Below, one piece after another: positions 47,127 to 59,100 of a stretch of DNA of 64,000 nt. Numbering within the stretch: the first letter of the stretch is position 1; the number at the start of each line of letters is the position of its first letter. Source of the stretch: Eudromia elegans (lineage: Eukaryota > Chordata > Aves > Tinamiformes > Tinamidae); contig PTEX01000236.1 in the NCBI GenBank assembly GCA_003342815.1, positions 1 to 64,000 on the forward strand, written 5' to 3'. The position numbers and the translations under genes are program-made. Under the pieces are notes generated by a model that worked only from the letters and a program-made list of their open reading frames with translations, did no database searches and was not told the DNA's origin.

Positions 47127-47250
47127 CACACAGAATGGCTGAGGTTGGAAGGGACCTCTAGAGATCATCTAGTCCAGCCCCGTGCTCCAGCAGGGACACC
47201 CGGAGCACAGGGTGGCATCCAGGCAGGTTTGGGAGATCTCCAGAGCACTG
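47127..47250 (-). mobile_element. CR1 LINE 3' tail, reverse orientation
   Basis: The plus strand reads CACACAGAATGGCTGAGG, then 'gttggaagggacctctag', 'gatcatctagtccagccc' and 'caggcaggtttgggagat'. This is the reverse complement of a CR1 3' end. Confidence 0.93.
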
Positions 47251-49194
47251 GAGATCAGAGCTGGCTGCATTTCAGTGTGATAAGAGGTGAGCAAATACAT
47301 TCACTAGCACAGGCCAGTGAGCGTGCACTGCAGCAGCTCCTCTCCCCTGCCCTGATCCTCCTTTGTGTTCACCATCACAGCTTGGAGGACTAAGCAGCAA
47401 AATCGGCTTCCTAATGAAGTCGAATCTGCTCTTCAGCAGGGATGGTGCTTCTGTTGAAGGTGCTTCATTGCCCAGTGCCCTCAGGTTGGTGAATGTAAAA
47501 CAAGTCAATGGTCTCAGCTTTTCTTTCTGCTTATTCTCCCCAATTCTCAGGCACTTGAGTGATGCCAAGACCAGATGGTCTACCCGTGTCTTTCTAATGA
47601 GCTCACAGGATTTCATGGGATGCTTTACGGTGACTTCGGAGGGATCTGGATTGGGACCAATGTTTGGTCTCCCCTGAGAGGTGGTGATGAAAAGGGCTAT
47701 AGAAATACAATGTACTGTACTCTGTTCTTCATTATATTACCTCACTACGCAAGCGTGCAAGCCCTCGATGCGAGGCAAAGGCCCTTGCAAGCTGTAACAC
47801 ACACCCTGACCTTCAGAAAGTATATGGCTGTGCTAAATCTTACTCTTCATTTTTATTTTATTTCCCTAGATGACTCTTATTTTATCATGAGCATTATGAT
47901 ATTTGCTTTATTATTCCTGAAAAGGCCAACACTGCAATGTATTAAAAGGCTGCCAGAGCTTTTCTACTAATTTCTCCCCTTTCTTGGTAAGGGAGAAGAT
48001 CTAAACTGCTGCTGGCAGTTTGAGACTTAGTTTGCAAGGCAGCACCCAGCTCCAAAGGGTCTGGTTTCCTAGGCTCTCGTGGCTTGTCATATCTGGCTCT
48101 TTCCAAACTCAGGCCAATGCTAAGGATGTGCTAATGCCTACATATCAATAATCAACATCAATGATTGTTTTTCTTGCTGGTGTTGGCAAAGCATCCAACT
48201 GGTGCACTGGGAGGGGTTCAGCCTGAGGAAAGAATAGCTGGTCCAAGCTATTTAATAAATATTATTACCTAATCTTACTAATGTCTCTCGTTTGGCGCTC
48301 AGCTCTTGGTCAGCCTGTTTATCCACGTCCATGCTCAGAGTCTGGCAACCCTGCTGCTACATGACAATCATTAGTCCTTCCTGTTTTTATGAAATCATGA
48401 ATTATTATCTCTGCAATAAGCTGCCTCTTCCTTCTCATCTCTCCAAGCCGAGCAGCTGCTCCGGGAGTCATCCCAAAGCCTGGATATGTCTAGCAAGCTG
48501 GGAGGGGGAGCAGCAGACTCCCAGCATTAGCTGGAGTCCTGGGTTGTTAACGCCAGCAAGCCGCCCAACTATGTTGAAGGATCAACAGAGTTGTTGCAAT
48601 TAAAAGTGGAAAAATCCCAGTTGAGCCCATGGTGCCCAGCACAAGCCACCCCTAGTGCAACATTAACGCGTACGTGAGAACACCCCAACGCCCACTCTGC
48701 CTTGACTCTCCCCTACAGCCTTTTCCCAAGCCCAAGACCCCACCACTGACCAACATCTCCACTCCATTCCTCCTAGAAACACCCCTTCGTTCCCCTTCCC
48801 TAAGTCCGACCTCTTCAGCACAGCATCTGCCTTCCTCGTGTCCTCTCAAACAGCCTCACATCCCCTTCCTCTCCTCCATCCTCATGCCAGTCACAATACA
48901 CAACGATCTCCAGAGCCTCGCCTTGCTCCTAGCAGCCAACCACAGAGCTTCTCAAGATGGCACCAGATACAGGGCTCTCCCTCTATGGGCTCCTGTTGCT
49001 GCCATGAAAGGCAGAATTTGGTTCTTAGGGCCAGGTTCATGGGCAATGGCCTTCAAAGAGAAAGTGATCAGAACTTAAATTCTGCAGTCAGAAGTTGGTC
49101 TCTCCAGCACATTGTTTATGAGAGATCTTGGAAAGCATCAGTGGAAGAAGACACCCCAACAAGCCTGGCTGTTTCGCATGAGCATTTGTGTATT

Positions 49195-49220
<26 letters not shown>
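49195..49220. repeat. (GT)n microsatellite
   Basis: An uninterrupted GT run of about 13 units on the plus strand. Confidence 0.97.
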
Positions 49221-49226
<6 letters not shown>

Positions 49227-49976
49227 AGCAAGAGCAGACGTGTTTGCACACATGTGGTAAGGGGATGAGTTCTGGGCTTCAGAGCCAGCTCAGCTGGTGG
49301 GTTTGGGACACTCTTCGAGCTCCTGACAGCTAACAACCACAACCATAAACACAGGGGACCACCCCACCAGGAGAAGAACAGCTCACAGACACTTGGAACA
49401 CATCATTATTTACAAGAAATGTGACAAGGAAAATAAAGACATGTGAGAATGGTCCTTGCTCAGTTTCGAGATAGGGTGGGAGGGGCCAGAGAAGAAGGTA
49501 TCCGCATGGAGAGAACAAGGGAATCTGAGCTGGGGAACACACGTCGTATGAGAGAAGCTGCCAAACCTGCACGGCACGGTTTGGGGGTACAGTGTGGAAG
49601 AAGACGGGGAGAGATGATGCAGTGTTAGCACATACAAGGTGGCTTTAACAGCTGTAAGCAACAGATGTGCAGGATGAAACCTGGTATTGCTAAGTTAAAG
49701 TTCCTGGACAGTGAAACCAGCAGCTGAAGCTCAAACGTAGCCACCCAACGTAGTTGCTTTTTATCACTGGCAAACAGTATCTGCCAAGTCTTCCCCTGAA
49801 ATTAAGTTTCATTTTGTCTTAAAGAAATAAAAAAAAAAAAGGAAAAGAAAAGAAAACAAGATTCCCCCCCTTCCCTCTGCAGGCAACCGTCTTAGAAACC
49901 AGCCCAAGTGGCACCTGCTTCCCAGGCTGGGAAAACCTCTTGGACATTTGCCTGTCTAGATGTTCATGGCGGGATG

Positions 49977-50120
49977 CTACTGCTTGGTGCCCTTGGCGGG
50001 CTCCGAGGACTGCCGCACATCAGTCCACTCCTGCATGGTGCTCTGCAGGGCCTGCGTCTTCTCCTTGTCCACTTGTACGTAATCCACCTTCTCATCCGAG
50101 GCGACCGAGGAGGTGGAGGG
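49977..50120 (-). CDS. GAB2: GAB2 last coding exon
   Basis: Acceptor GCTCACAG|CCC and stop TAG at 49979-49977. It encodes PSTSSVASDEKVDYVQVDKE then KTQALQSTMQEWTDVRQSSE and a short tail AKGTKQ. The tyrosine of VDYVQVD (50081-50079) is the distal SHP2-binding site of the family. Phase 0 start. Confidence 0.97.
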   Translation of the reverse strand, partial: PSTSSVASDEKVDYVQVDKEKTQALQSTMQEWTDVRQSSEPAKGTKQ

Positions 50121-53100
50121 CTGTGAGCAGGAGAAACACAATCATGGACCGCCCATTCATCCAGCTCCCTCCTCTACCTTGATGGTCACCTTGGGCCTCT
50201 GTCTTCTTCCCCACAGCTTTACTGTGGGTACCACAAGGAGGACTGCAAGTTCCTCTGCTTTCTTGTAGGCTCAAGACTCAAGACCACCCTCCCTTGTTCT
50301 CAAAGGGTCTTAAATAAAGCATTCCACACCGGGCTGTGTCTTGGGTATATGGGTGCAAAGGAACGACAACGGGATACAATGGGATGATAAAAACTACTTG
50401 GTTTCTCCCTACTGAACTAACTCTGAAACACGAATACTCAGTTGCCTTTGTGCTTTCTATCTGCTGATGCTGCAGCATGGAACTGAGAGTCAAATCTAGT
50501 TGATTTTTTTTCAAGTATAAATCTTGCTATACAATTGTCAATGTGGATAAAAAACTCTAAAAATAAACCCCACCATTATTTTTAACCAGAGGTTTAGAAA
50601 TCCCATGTACCTTTCTGTGTGGTCCTGGTGAGCTCGGCTGGAAGTCCAGGGCCAGATAATCCACACTCCCTGAACTCTTTTTAGGTGCCGGGCTGTTGGT
50701 GCCACTAGGAACAGGAGAAGCAGAAATGGGGTTTTGCTAGTGCAGGGAAGAGACAGGAGAGATAAATGAGAGTTAAAATGGGAAAGAAAAAGGAATTAAC
50801 ACAAATCTGGCACAGAAGTGGCTGGGTTGCACTTTCACTGGAGGTCCCAGGCTGGATATGCTCTTGCTTATCTCCTTGGTAGCATGGTCTGCAAGACTTT
50901 GGGGGGCCTGGGGGGCACTGGACTCAGTGAGGTTGTACATACTCTGTCCTAACAACTCCTGTAAGTGCACACTCTTAACTTGATTCATTGGTGCAGTTCT
51001 ATTGTTTCTTTTTTCCTGGTTTTATTTGCATGCCTAGGGTCAGATGCAGGCTTAAGCATTTCACTGGAACCACACCTTAGTGAGGCTGGACCAGCACTGG
51101 GATCCTTCCTACTCACAACTGTGCTCCACAGCCCACAACTTTCCTCTACACAACCTTAAAAATATGCTCCAAGTCAGCAGCTTTGTGGAGAGAGGCAGAA
51201 CTCCCTCCCTGCGACCAGCACCACTCCCTGCTGCTGCTCTGATAGCCCCTGCCCTAGACACAAACATGACGTCAACAGCTACTGCAGAGGGGAGAAAAAA
51301 GAATAAAAATATCTACTTAAACCAGGAAAATACACTGTGACAATACATAGATGTTTTTATCACCTCTTAATGCCTGGCAAAGGAAATGGTGTGCATTCCT
51401 GCTGTCATATAGAGTCACTTTAGGAACAAATCCACTGCTCTACGTAAGGATTTGTGCAAGGGTGTACACTATGTTCATCATCGTGCTAGTAAACAGTTTC
51501 AGAGCTTCCAGAGTCAAGAGCTAGGAACGTGTCTGCAGCACTGGGAAACACGTATGTGCCCCCAGGAGTACATACATCTGCCCTGGGAGCCTCTGAGGAA
51601 GAGCTTACCATGGCCACGTAATTCTCCTCGCTGTCTCCCGAGTCAGTGCTGGTGATGCTCTGCGAGGAGACGGGGCGGCAGTACTGCAAAGAGCCCGCGT
51701 TGAAAGTTTGGCTGCAACGAGAGGTTAATTAGCGTTAATTAGTGACTGCCAGTGTCATTTGCCCATTGCGGAAGAAAGATAGAGAGGCAGCACTGGATGT
51801 CTCCAACCATCACCGTCACCATCAGACCTAGTGACTGGGTCCTACCCAAGGAAATCTGGTGGCAAAGACAGTGTCTCCAACTCAGCCCTCCTACTGTTCA
51901 GAAAAGCTCTGCGTTTGGTCTTCTAAGTATTTTTTTCTCTAAGACATTTTAACAATACCTTGCTTGCTATGTATCCTTTACTCTCCTGCTATCAGATACA
52001 TAAATCCAGGCTCCATAAACCTTTTTTATCTCGTAGGAAGTATTTAATTGTGTAGGATATAGAGCCAGCCTCTATGGAGCTATACAGCAGGCTTTTGACC
52101 TCCATCCTAATCACAGCTTCAGGCTTTGTTTATTGTGCAGGAGCCTATCTGAATTTTATTTTATTCTATATTTTTTTTCTGTGGGAAAACAAAACCTCCA
52201 AGGCGTCGTCTTGTTTTCAATTGGGCAAATCTAATTATATAGAATAACATAACGTAATGAGTGTCTGGTATTAAAGCTTGTGTCTTAAAAAGCTATTTGT
52301 TGCCTTGCAGTAAGGGCAGGGCATATGATTAGCTGATAAGGAAAAAATCCATTAGCTTCTCCAGGGTCAGACGTCTTGTCAATCAAAGCTGACTCCCTCT
52401 TTCCTGATGCAGTGATTTCAGCACACAGCCCTCATGCCCTGCAGTCAGTCTCCACACAATCCAATTTATTAGAAGAGCCATAACAGCCAAGCCTGGGCAA
52501 CATCAGACTATGAATTAGCAGCAGAACTGGAATTGTGTGAATCCTGTTATTTTTGGCGGAGAGACTTTGGTATGAAGTGCTTTGGTTTCATTTTGCAGAC
52601 TTCCTCCAGCCTAAGCTTTGCTTTCAAGGCAATCAAAATAGAAATCAGTGAAACACTATGAGTGCACAAACCCTGCATTTTTAAATTAAAGCAGGTTTTT
52701 TTTCTTTTCTCCTTTTTTTTTTTTTTTCCAAGAAGTGGTTGTGAAATTGCACACTGCATCCTTGGTTCGGCTGAGCTGGGGTCACTCAGATGTGTCATGA
52801 GTCTCTGCAGGCCACAGATCCTGCGTCAAAGCCAGAAATCCGTGGGTGGCGTCAGATCCCAGAAATAGGAAATGTCTTCAAGTGATCTTAATTAACTGCT
52901 CTGCCACTTGCTGGGTTTTCATGTGGAATCCCAACCCAAATTAATTTATACACTGCCACCAGCCATGGTGTGGGGAATACGACTCCAGCTCTTACTGTGC
53001 TTGACAGAGCTTGTGAGGAGTTCAAGACAGGAACCCTCCTGCTTTGACAACATTTGACCCAAATCCAAAGCCTGACAGTAATTGGTCCAAGGAAATCACC

Positions 53101-56100
53101 ATGGTGTGGTAGAATATCCTTAGAAAGTATTATAGTACAACTGCAGAGTTCTTCTCCTCCTCCCAGACATCTCCTTCTGGTCACTAAAGGAGACAGGATC
53201 TTGGAGAAGTTGGACTCACAGTGCAGCTGTTCTTATGATTGTATGTCCACGACCCAGCTCTACAGATACGGTTTCTAAAATTGACAAAACTCCAAACCTG
53301 GGATGAAAAGAACATCTAGATTTTGGGAAAATTCAAGTCCACATACAAACTTTGGGTTTATTTCTAGTTTGAGTTGGGGTAACACGTCAGAGATGTGTCC
53401 CTTTAACAGCAAGAGGTGGTGGGTAAAAAGGAACCTCTGCAGTAGAGTAGCTGTCATCCCTGTGACATTCAGGCTGAGATGTTTAACCCGTGGCAAAAGA
53501 AAGACTAGGACTATGTGTAGACACCAGTGAGAATGGGAGCCAGCAGGGTCATAGACGTGTCATGAGAGCAGAGCAAGCAGCCATACCCCAACCAGGTACT
53601 CACGTAGGCCTGGACCAGGACTTGGTGACTGGTGACTTGAAGGGAAGCTCATCGATGACTGTGTTGTTCCTCAGGTCCAGAGGTGATGGCTTTGCTGAGA
53701 GAGAAGACAATTTATTCAGAGGGAGGATGTCCCCTACACTACAGCTCTCACCACTAGCACGACAGGGAATGATCCCCAATAACATGCTGGTAGTTTTCCA
53801 TTCTGCTCTCAGGTTAATCAGGCCACCAACCCTCCTTGCTGAGGACAAATGTCCCCATCCAGAAGGCCTGCTCATGGGAAGTGAGGGAACTTCTCCCTCT
53901 GATCCATGGTACACAGTCCCTCCTGTCAGTTCCCAAGGATCTTCAGTACATGGGTAGCCCCAAAAGGGGAATGTGCCTTCCAGGAAACAGAGATGTGTCT
54001 TCAAGCACGGTTAGCCTGGATCATCCGAGACCTCTGACATCCTATTAGGCTGGAGTAGACTCTCTCCACCCTTGGCCAGCCAGAGCTGGACAATATCAGC
54101 CTGCTGCTAGCACTGAGTAGTCTCTGGCCAGAACATTTCCCATGAGGAACTTAAAAAAGGAAATCTTCAGTGTAATATGAAAGCTCTTCTAATTATGGCT
54201 GGTTCGTTATGTAGAAGAAAACACCAGACTTGATTAGTGTCCTAATCTGGTTACATTTTGACAGCCTAAAGGCAGCCAAATGGGAACACTTCCTTCTCAG
54301 GGTCTCCTTGGCTACAGCCAAGATTCCCTGGATGGTCCAGGCAATGGTCAGAGGTGTAGAAAAAGCTCTGAAGAAAAAGCTGCCTAAAGCTCACCAATAG
54401 CAAGTGCTAGGTGAAATCTGGACCATCTGAATGCGACCCAGAGATTTTGAGGCAGATCATAGGTATTGGGGAAGACAAAGGGGGTGAGGTCCTGCCTGTT
54501 GTGTCCCTTCTGTAAAGGCCAGGCAGGACCTGAGGCAGGCTGTTTAGTAAGCACCAGGAAAGCTTCACCACCGTCCTCCCGAAATCAAAAGGTGGTGAGG
54601 AAAGAGAAGATCTGAATGTCTGATCATGCTGTGGTTAACAAATGACACCCTAAGTAGGACTAAGCAGTGACATGCATGCCTGAATTCCCTGGAAGATATG
54701 TAAATACTACTGCAGTATGCACAATATGGCAGATGTAGATGGAAGTATCACAAGAAGAGAAGGGTTCCTGCAAACCTTTCACCACCAAGAGCCATTCTTA
54801 CCTTTCCGGTCAGGTTTAAGGTTGCGGTTGACTGGCGGAGGCTGGATCTCGCTCAGCCGTCTGTGACACTGCACCATGGCTCCTCCTTTATGCACGGGGA
54901 GGGTGCTCGAGGACAACCCTACCAAGTCAAAGTGATGCGGCCCAGGGCTCATGGGGATGTAGAGACTTTGGGCGTTGTCATTGCCTTTCTCCGTGTGGAT
55001 CAGCGACGACGAGCCAGGGTTCATCGGGACGTAGTTGTCCTCCGAGTCCGCACTGTGGGAGCGGGCCACCGCAGCCTTGGCCTGCTGGGGAACGTGCAGG
55101 AGGCAAGACGTCAGGACGTGCTGAGTGCATTAGACTCAGCTGCTCAGCCCCATCCCAGTGTAAATCCATCCCTGCGACCGTCACTGCACACTAGTGCTAG
55201 CGACAGGCCTGGTTCTATCTCAGGGCTTTACATGTGCTTGAGCTGCTACTTCTCCTGCTTCAGCCCCCCATTTGCAAGACATTGAAACATTCTGACCTCA
55301 CAGAATGGTCTTAATCCTCCAGACTTGAGCCTCTTCTCATGAACAGAGCGTGATTTGCAGAAGCAGGCTTAACCTGGGAAGTCGTTTTTTCCCGGGGTTC
55401 TAGCCATGACTAAAATGCAGCTTGAAAGGCTGCTTTAATATCATTTCCAGCTCAGGAAGTCTTAGAAAGTGCACATAAGAGTCTGGCAACATTTCAAACT
55501 CAGCTCAATAGCATCCCAGGCTTATATGATGAAGCCAGACTCCTGTGCTTCTTTGGGTCAGAGCTCCAGGCAGATAACTGTGGAAGAATCCGAATCAAAG
55601 CTCGGCATGCAGGGCCAGAAAGTTGCGGGTTGTCCCTCCACCTGTGTCCTGCTGGTCACCACTGCAGAGACCACAGCAAGCTGAACAAAACAGGCCCAGA
55701 CCCACAGAGATATTCAGGTACCAAAATCCCTTGCAGATGTGAGACTGAGGATTTGACTGCCAGGAAAACTGCCTAAAGCAGGTTCAGGCACAACAGCTTT
55801 TATGAAATGGTGCTTCCCTCATATTTAGGAATAGTATCGTGGAACAACTGTTGCACTTCACATTGCACAAGGGAAAAATACTCTCCCTATGGACAAGGTT
55901 TCAACCTAGAGCAGCAATAAATTAATTATTGACTCAGTTATGTAGGACTGAGCTCTGCTCCCATGAGGAACAGACTTGTCTCCTCTCCGAAACTAGGAGG
56001 CACAAGCAGCCCGTAGCCTATAGCCCTGCAGCTGATTGCAAAGCCAACTTACCAGGTAGGAGTTGTACCCATCGTTCATAGACTCAATCGACTGCACAGC

Positions 56101-59100
56101 ACCGCTGCCTCCATGCTGGGGATATTCATACGTCTCACAAGAAGAAGCTGCAACACAATCACAAACACACGATGTTTCCCAGAGCAACCGCTAATAAATA
56201 TGGCCCCTGGAAGCAGAATCCCATATCCATGGGATGTGCTACCCATTCTTGCTCTTTGTTGCACACAATGCTGGCAAGAAGACGGGGTTTCTGGCCTGCC
56301 ACGTCTCCTTTGACTTCCATGCCCTACCATGCTCCCTCAAAACTGCCATCCCTCAGACGTGTCGACACAACTGCACGTGCAGTCCGGACCTAGCCTGGTT
56401 CTGTCAAAGCACTGAAAAATCCCGGGGTTGAAAACGTCAGATAACATACATCATAGCAACAAAACTGGGTTAAGGAGATAAGAGGTGAGCATGGGTCACT
56501 ACGTTCTTAGTCTGTTCCTAAACACTGGTCTCATCTCAGCCTAAATGATGCATGCTGGTATTCAGGTAGGAGGTGATAGAAGAGATGTTTCTGGCATATT
56601 GTTGATCTTACTCTTCCTTCTAAGTTAACTTGCATTGTATCACCCACTTTTTGCCTGTGGAGAACTAGCACGGCATAACAGAATGTAGTTCTACGACCTG
56701 GACTAGATTGGGCAATCTGGGGAGAAATGGCTCTACTCTAGACTTATTGCGTTCCCTCCAGCACTAGGTGCTATGTTTGGAAAGGGTACACTCTTCCATG
56801 CATCCCTTTGAGACACTTGTCTGTGATGATCCTGGAGAACCATGCTCTGCAGGCAAGACCAGGAGGAAGATGGGCTCAGCCAACCTGGGAGCATGGGATC
56901 TGAGAGGTGTGAAAAAATACTCCCTGTGTGGTGAGCAAAATCAAGGCAGCTACAGGTTGAAGTGAGTTCCTCCAAACCTACTTATTAATTGAACTTAAAA
57001 CACAGAAGCTAAAAATGACAAAAGTCTGGGCATTAGTAGCAAAATCTGGTGAAAGACCAACGGGGTTCAGGTGGGTGCAAGTGGGCTTGGGGTTTTGTTT
57101 CAGGGTACAGTACAGTCAAGAGCCAGCTGAGCAGTCTGGGGCTGCACAACACCAGTGGATGTCTCTGAAGGCCACAGTCCATCTGGTAGAAAGAACCAGG
57201 CCAGATCCTCAGCTGTGAGAGCTTCACCGTGGTCAAACCCACCATGCAGGGCTTATGCCAACAGAAGCACTGGCCCTATGGAGCTGTACTCTACCAGCTG
57301 ATGCCACCAGCTGCTAGAAGGACACCGCTCTCCATCCCCAAACTCACCTCTGTGTAGCCTGCTGTTCTCCACCGTCGGTAGCGTGTTTCTCCTGGGAATG
57401 GTGGCTGCCATGGGGGCCAGCCCTAAGCTTTCGCAGGCCAGGGGTCTCTGTGGAGGGCTGCCCCACCGTGGCTCCATCTGCCCAGGCTTCGGGGGCCGTG
57501 GAGGCGGTGCGGCGGGCGAGTCACTGGCACCCACAGCCAGAGCGTTGTGATTCTTGTCCAGTGTAAATGTCCTGGGGATCTGATAGACGGAGAGAGGGGT
57601 GGAAGGGATGTCGTAGGAGTCTGTGGAGAGCTCCCCAAACTCCTTGCATAGGGTGTTGTTGGGAGTCTTAAAGGTGTAGACCTCCTCGTTATCCGTTTCG
57701 GAGCTCGTGAGGCTCGACTTGGTGTGGGTGTAGGAGCCGAAGCCGCGCGGCAGGTCGTACGCACTGTCCCTGAACTCTGAGTTGTGCCGGCTGGGTTTTG
57801 GCAGGCTGTAGAAGCCGTGGACCTGCCCGCTGACCCCGTTCACGCAGTGCCCATTGCCCTGGGAGAGCTTCTGAACAGCTGTGTCGCTCCTCATGAAGAA
57901 CGAGGACCTCGTGGCTTGGGAGAAACTGGCACTCCTGAGGAAGAAAGGGAGAAGGAGGCTTAGATGCCTGGGAGAACCTGTCCCAGGCTTCTACCATGTA
58001 CCTCGACCACCCAGCTCTATTGCATGGCCACAGCTGTGACGGGTGTGCTCCTTCCCTAGCCCAGCCTGACTTTTCACAGGCAGTCCTATTCAGGTGTCAA
58101 CCACCAGTGACATTATCTGATCCTGGTGGTTGCCTCCTTGATTTGGAATTTTGGAAGTCTGTAACCTCGTAACTCAATGGGAGGGTCTCCTTGACAATTC
58201 TGTGTATATCCTGTACCCCATGAAGTAAATAATAAGTGACCTTGCCACACAATCTCATGAAAGCATTGTCCACATTGATAAAACCTACTACTATTTCTTT
58301 CACAAGAGAAGCGCACTGAGTCACTCACCCCAAATATCACTCATCCCATGACAGCAGCTCAGAGCTATCTCTTTCCCCTCATTTGCAACCACGTCAACCA
58401 ACGTTGCCCACCCTCTGCGTTCAAATTCAGACAGGATCTGAAGGCAGCAACGTGGTGGAGCTGGAAGGGAACAGCAAGGCCTGGATGGCCTGGTGCTGCA
58501 GGAGGGGATGAAGCCTCTTTTCTTGCCGAGAAGAACAGGTGAACATACTACAGTCAATGGCTGGTAGCACTGGTGGGGAACACTGGCGAGCAGCACAGTT
58601 GCCTGGTAGCAGATAGCTCTCTGCACTAGGTTACAGGTGACCAAGTCCATTTCTTTCTGCTGCTCTTCAATAATTTAACATCACTCGCCTTCCTCACAGC
58701 AACACTGGAGATAGGGGAAGGATTTGCCCATGCAAACATGCTCATAAAACTGTCCGCAGAATTAGTGGAGGGAGACAAGTGTGTCTGGAGCACGTTTCAT
58801 GGGCCAGAGGAATCACACCCCAGAACTGCTTGTTCTTCTCCGAGTGACTATAAATGAGGCTAAGGCTGAGGAGCTCTGGTGGAGAAGTCCTTGTTGCCAC
58901 TGATGCCATTCCTGCAGGTTTGCCACACAGCACCTGGTCAGGGCAACTAGAACATCTCAGACGCAGCTCCGACCTCATGACCACACCAACACCCCATCTC
59001 ATGTTAAATCACCTTCAAAATACCTAAGCACCACCTATAATTTCAGCCTCTTCCCAGAGGGAGGCCAATGGCACAAGTTGGAGATGCAAAGGAAGAAAGC

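Larger units (their letters stand above)
42963..49976 (-). other. GAB2: Presumed GAB2 3' UTR and flank (extent uncertain)
   Basis: No coding exon lies between the GAB2 stop and the candidate polyadenylation signal. The stretch contains a CR1 tail (47127-47250), a GT microsatellite (49195-49220), a short CA run near 46233 and an A-rich run at 49808-49845. A CR1 insertion inside a UTR is possible, but it may equally mean the real 3' end lies nearer the stop codon. Confidence 0.4.
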
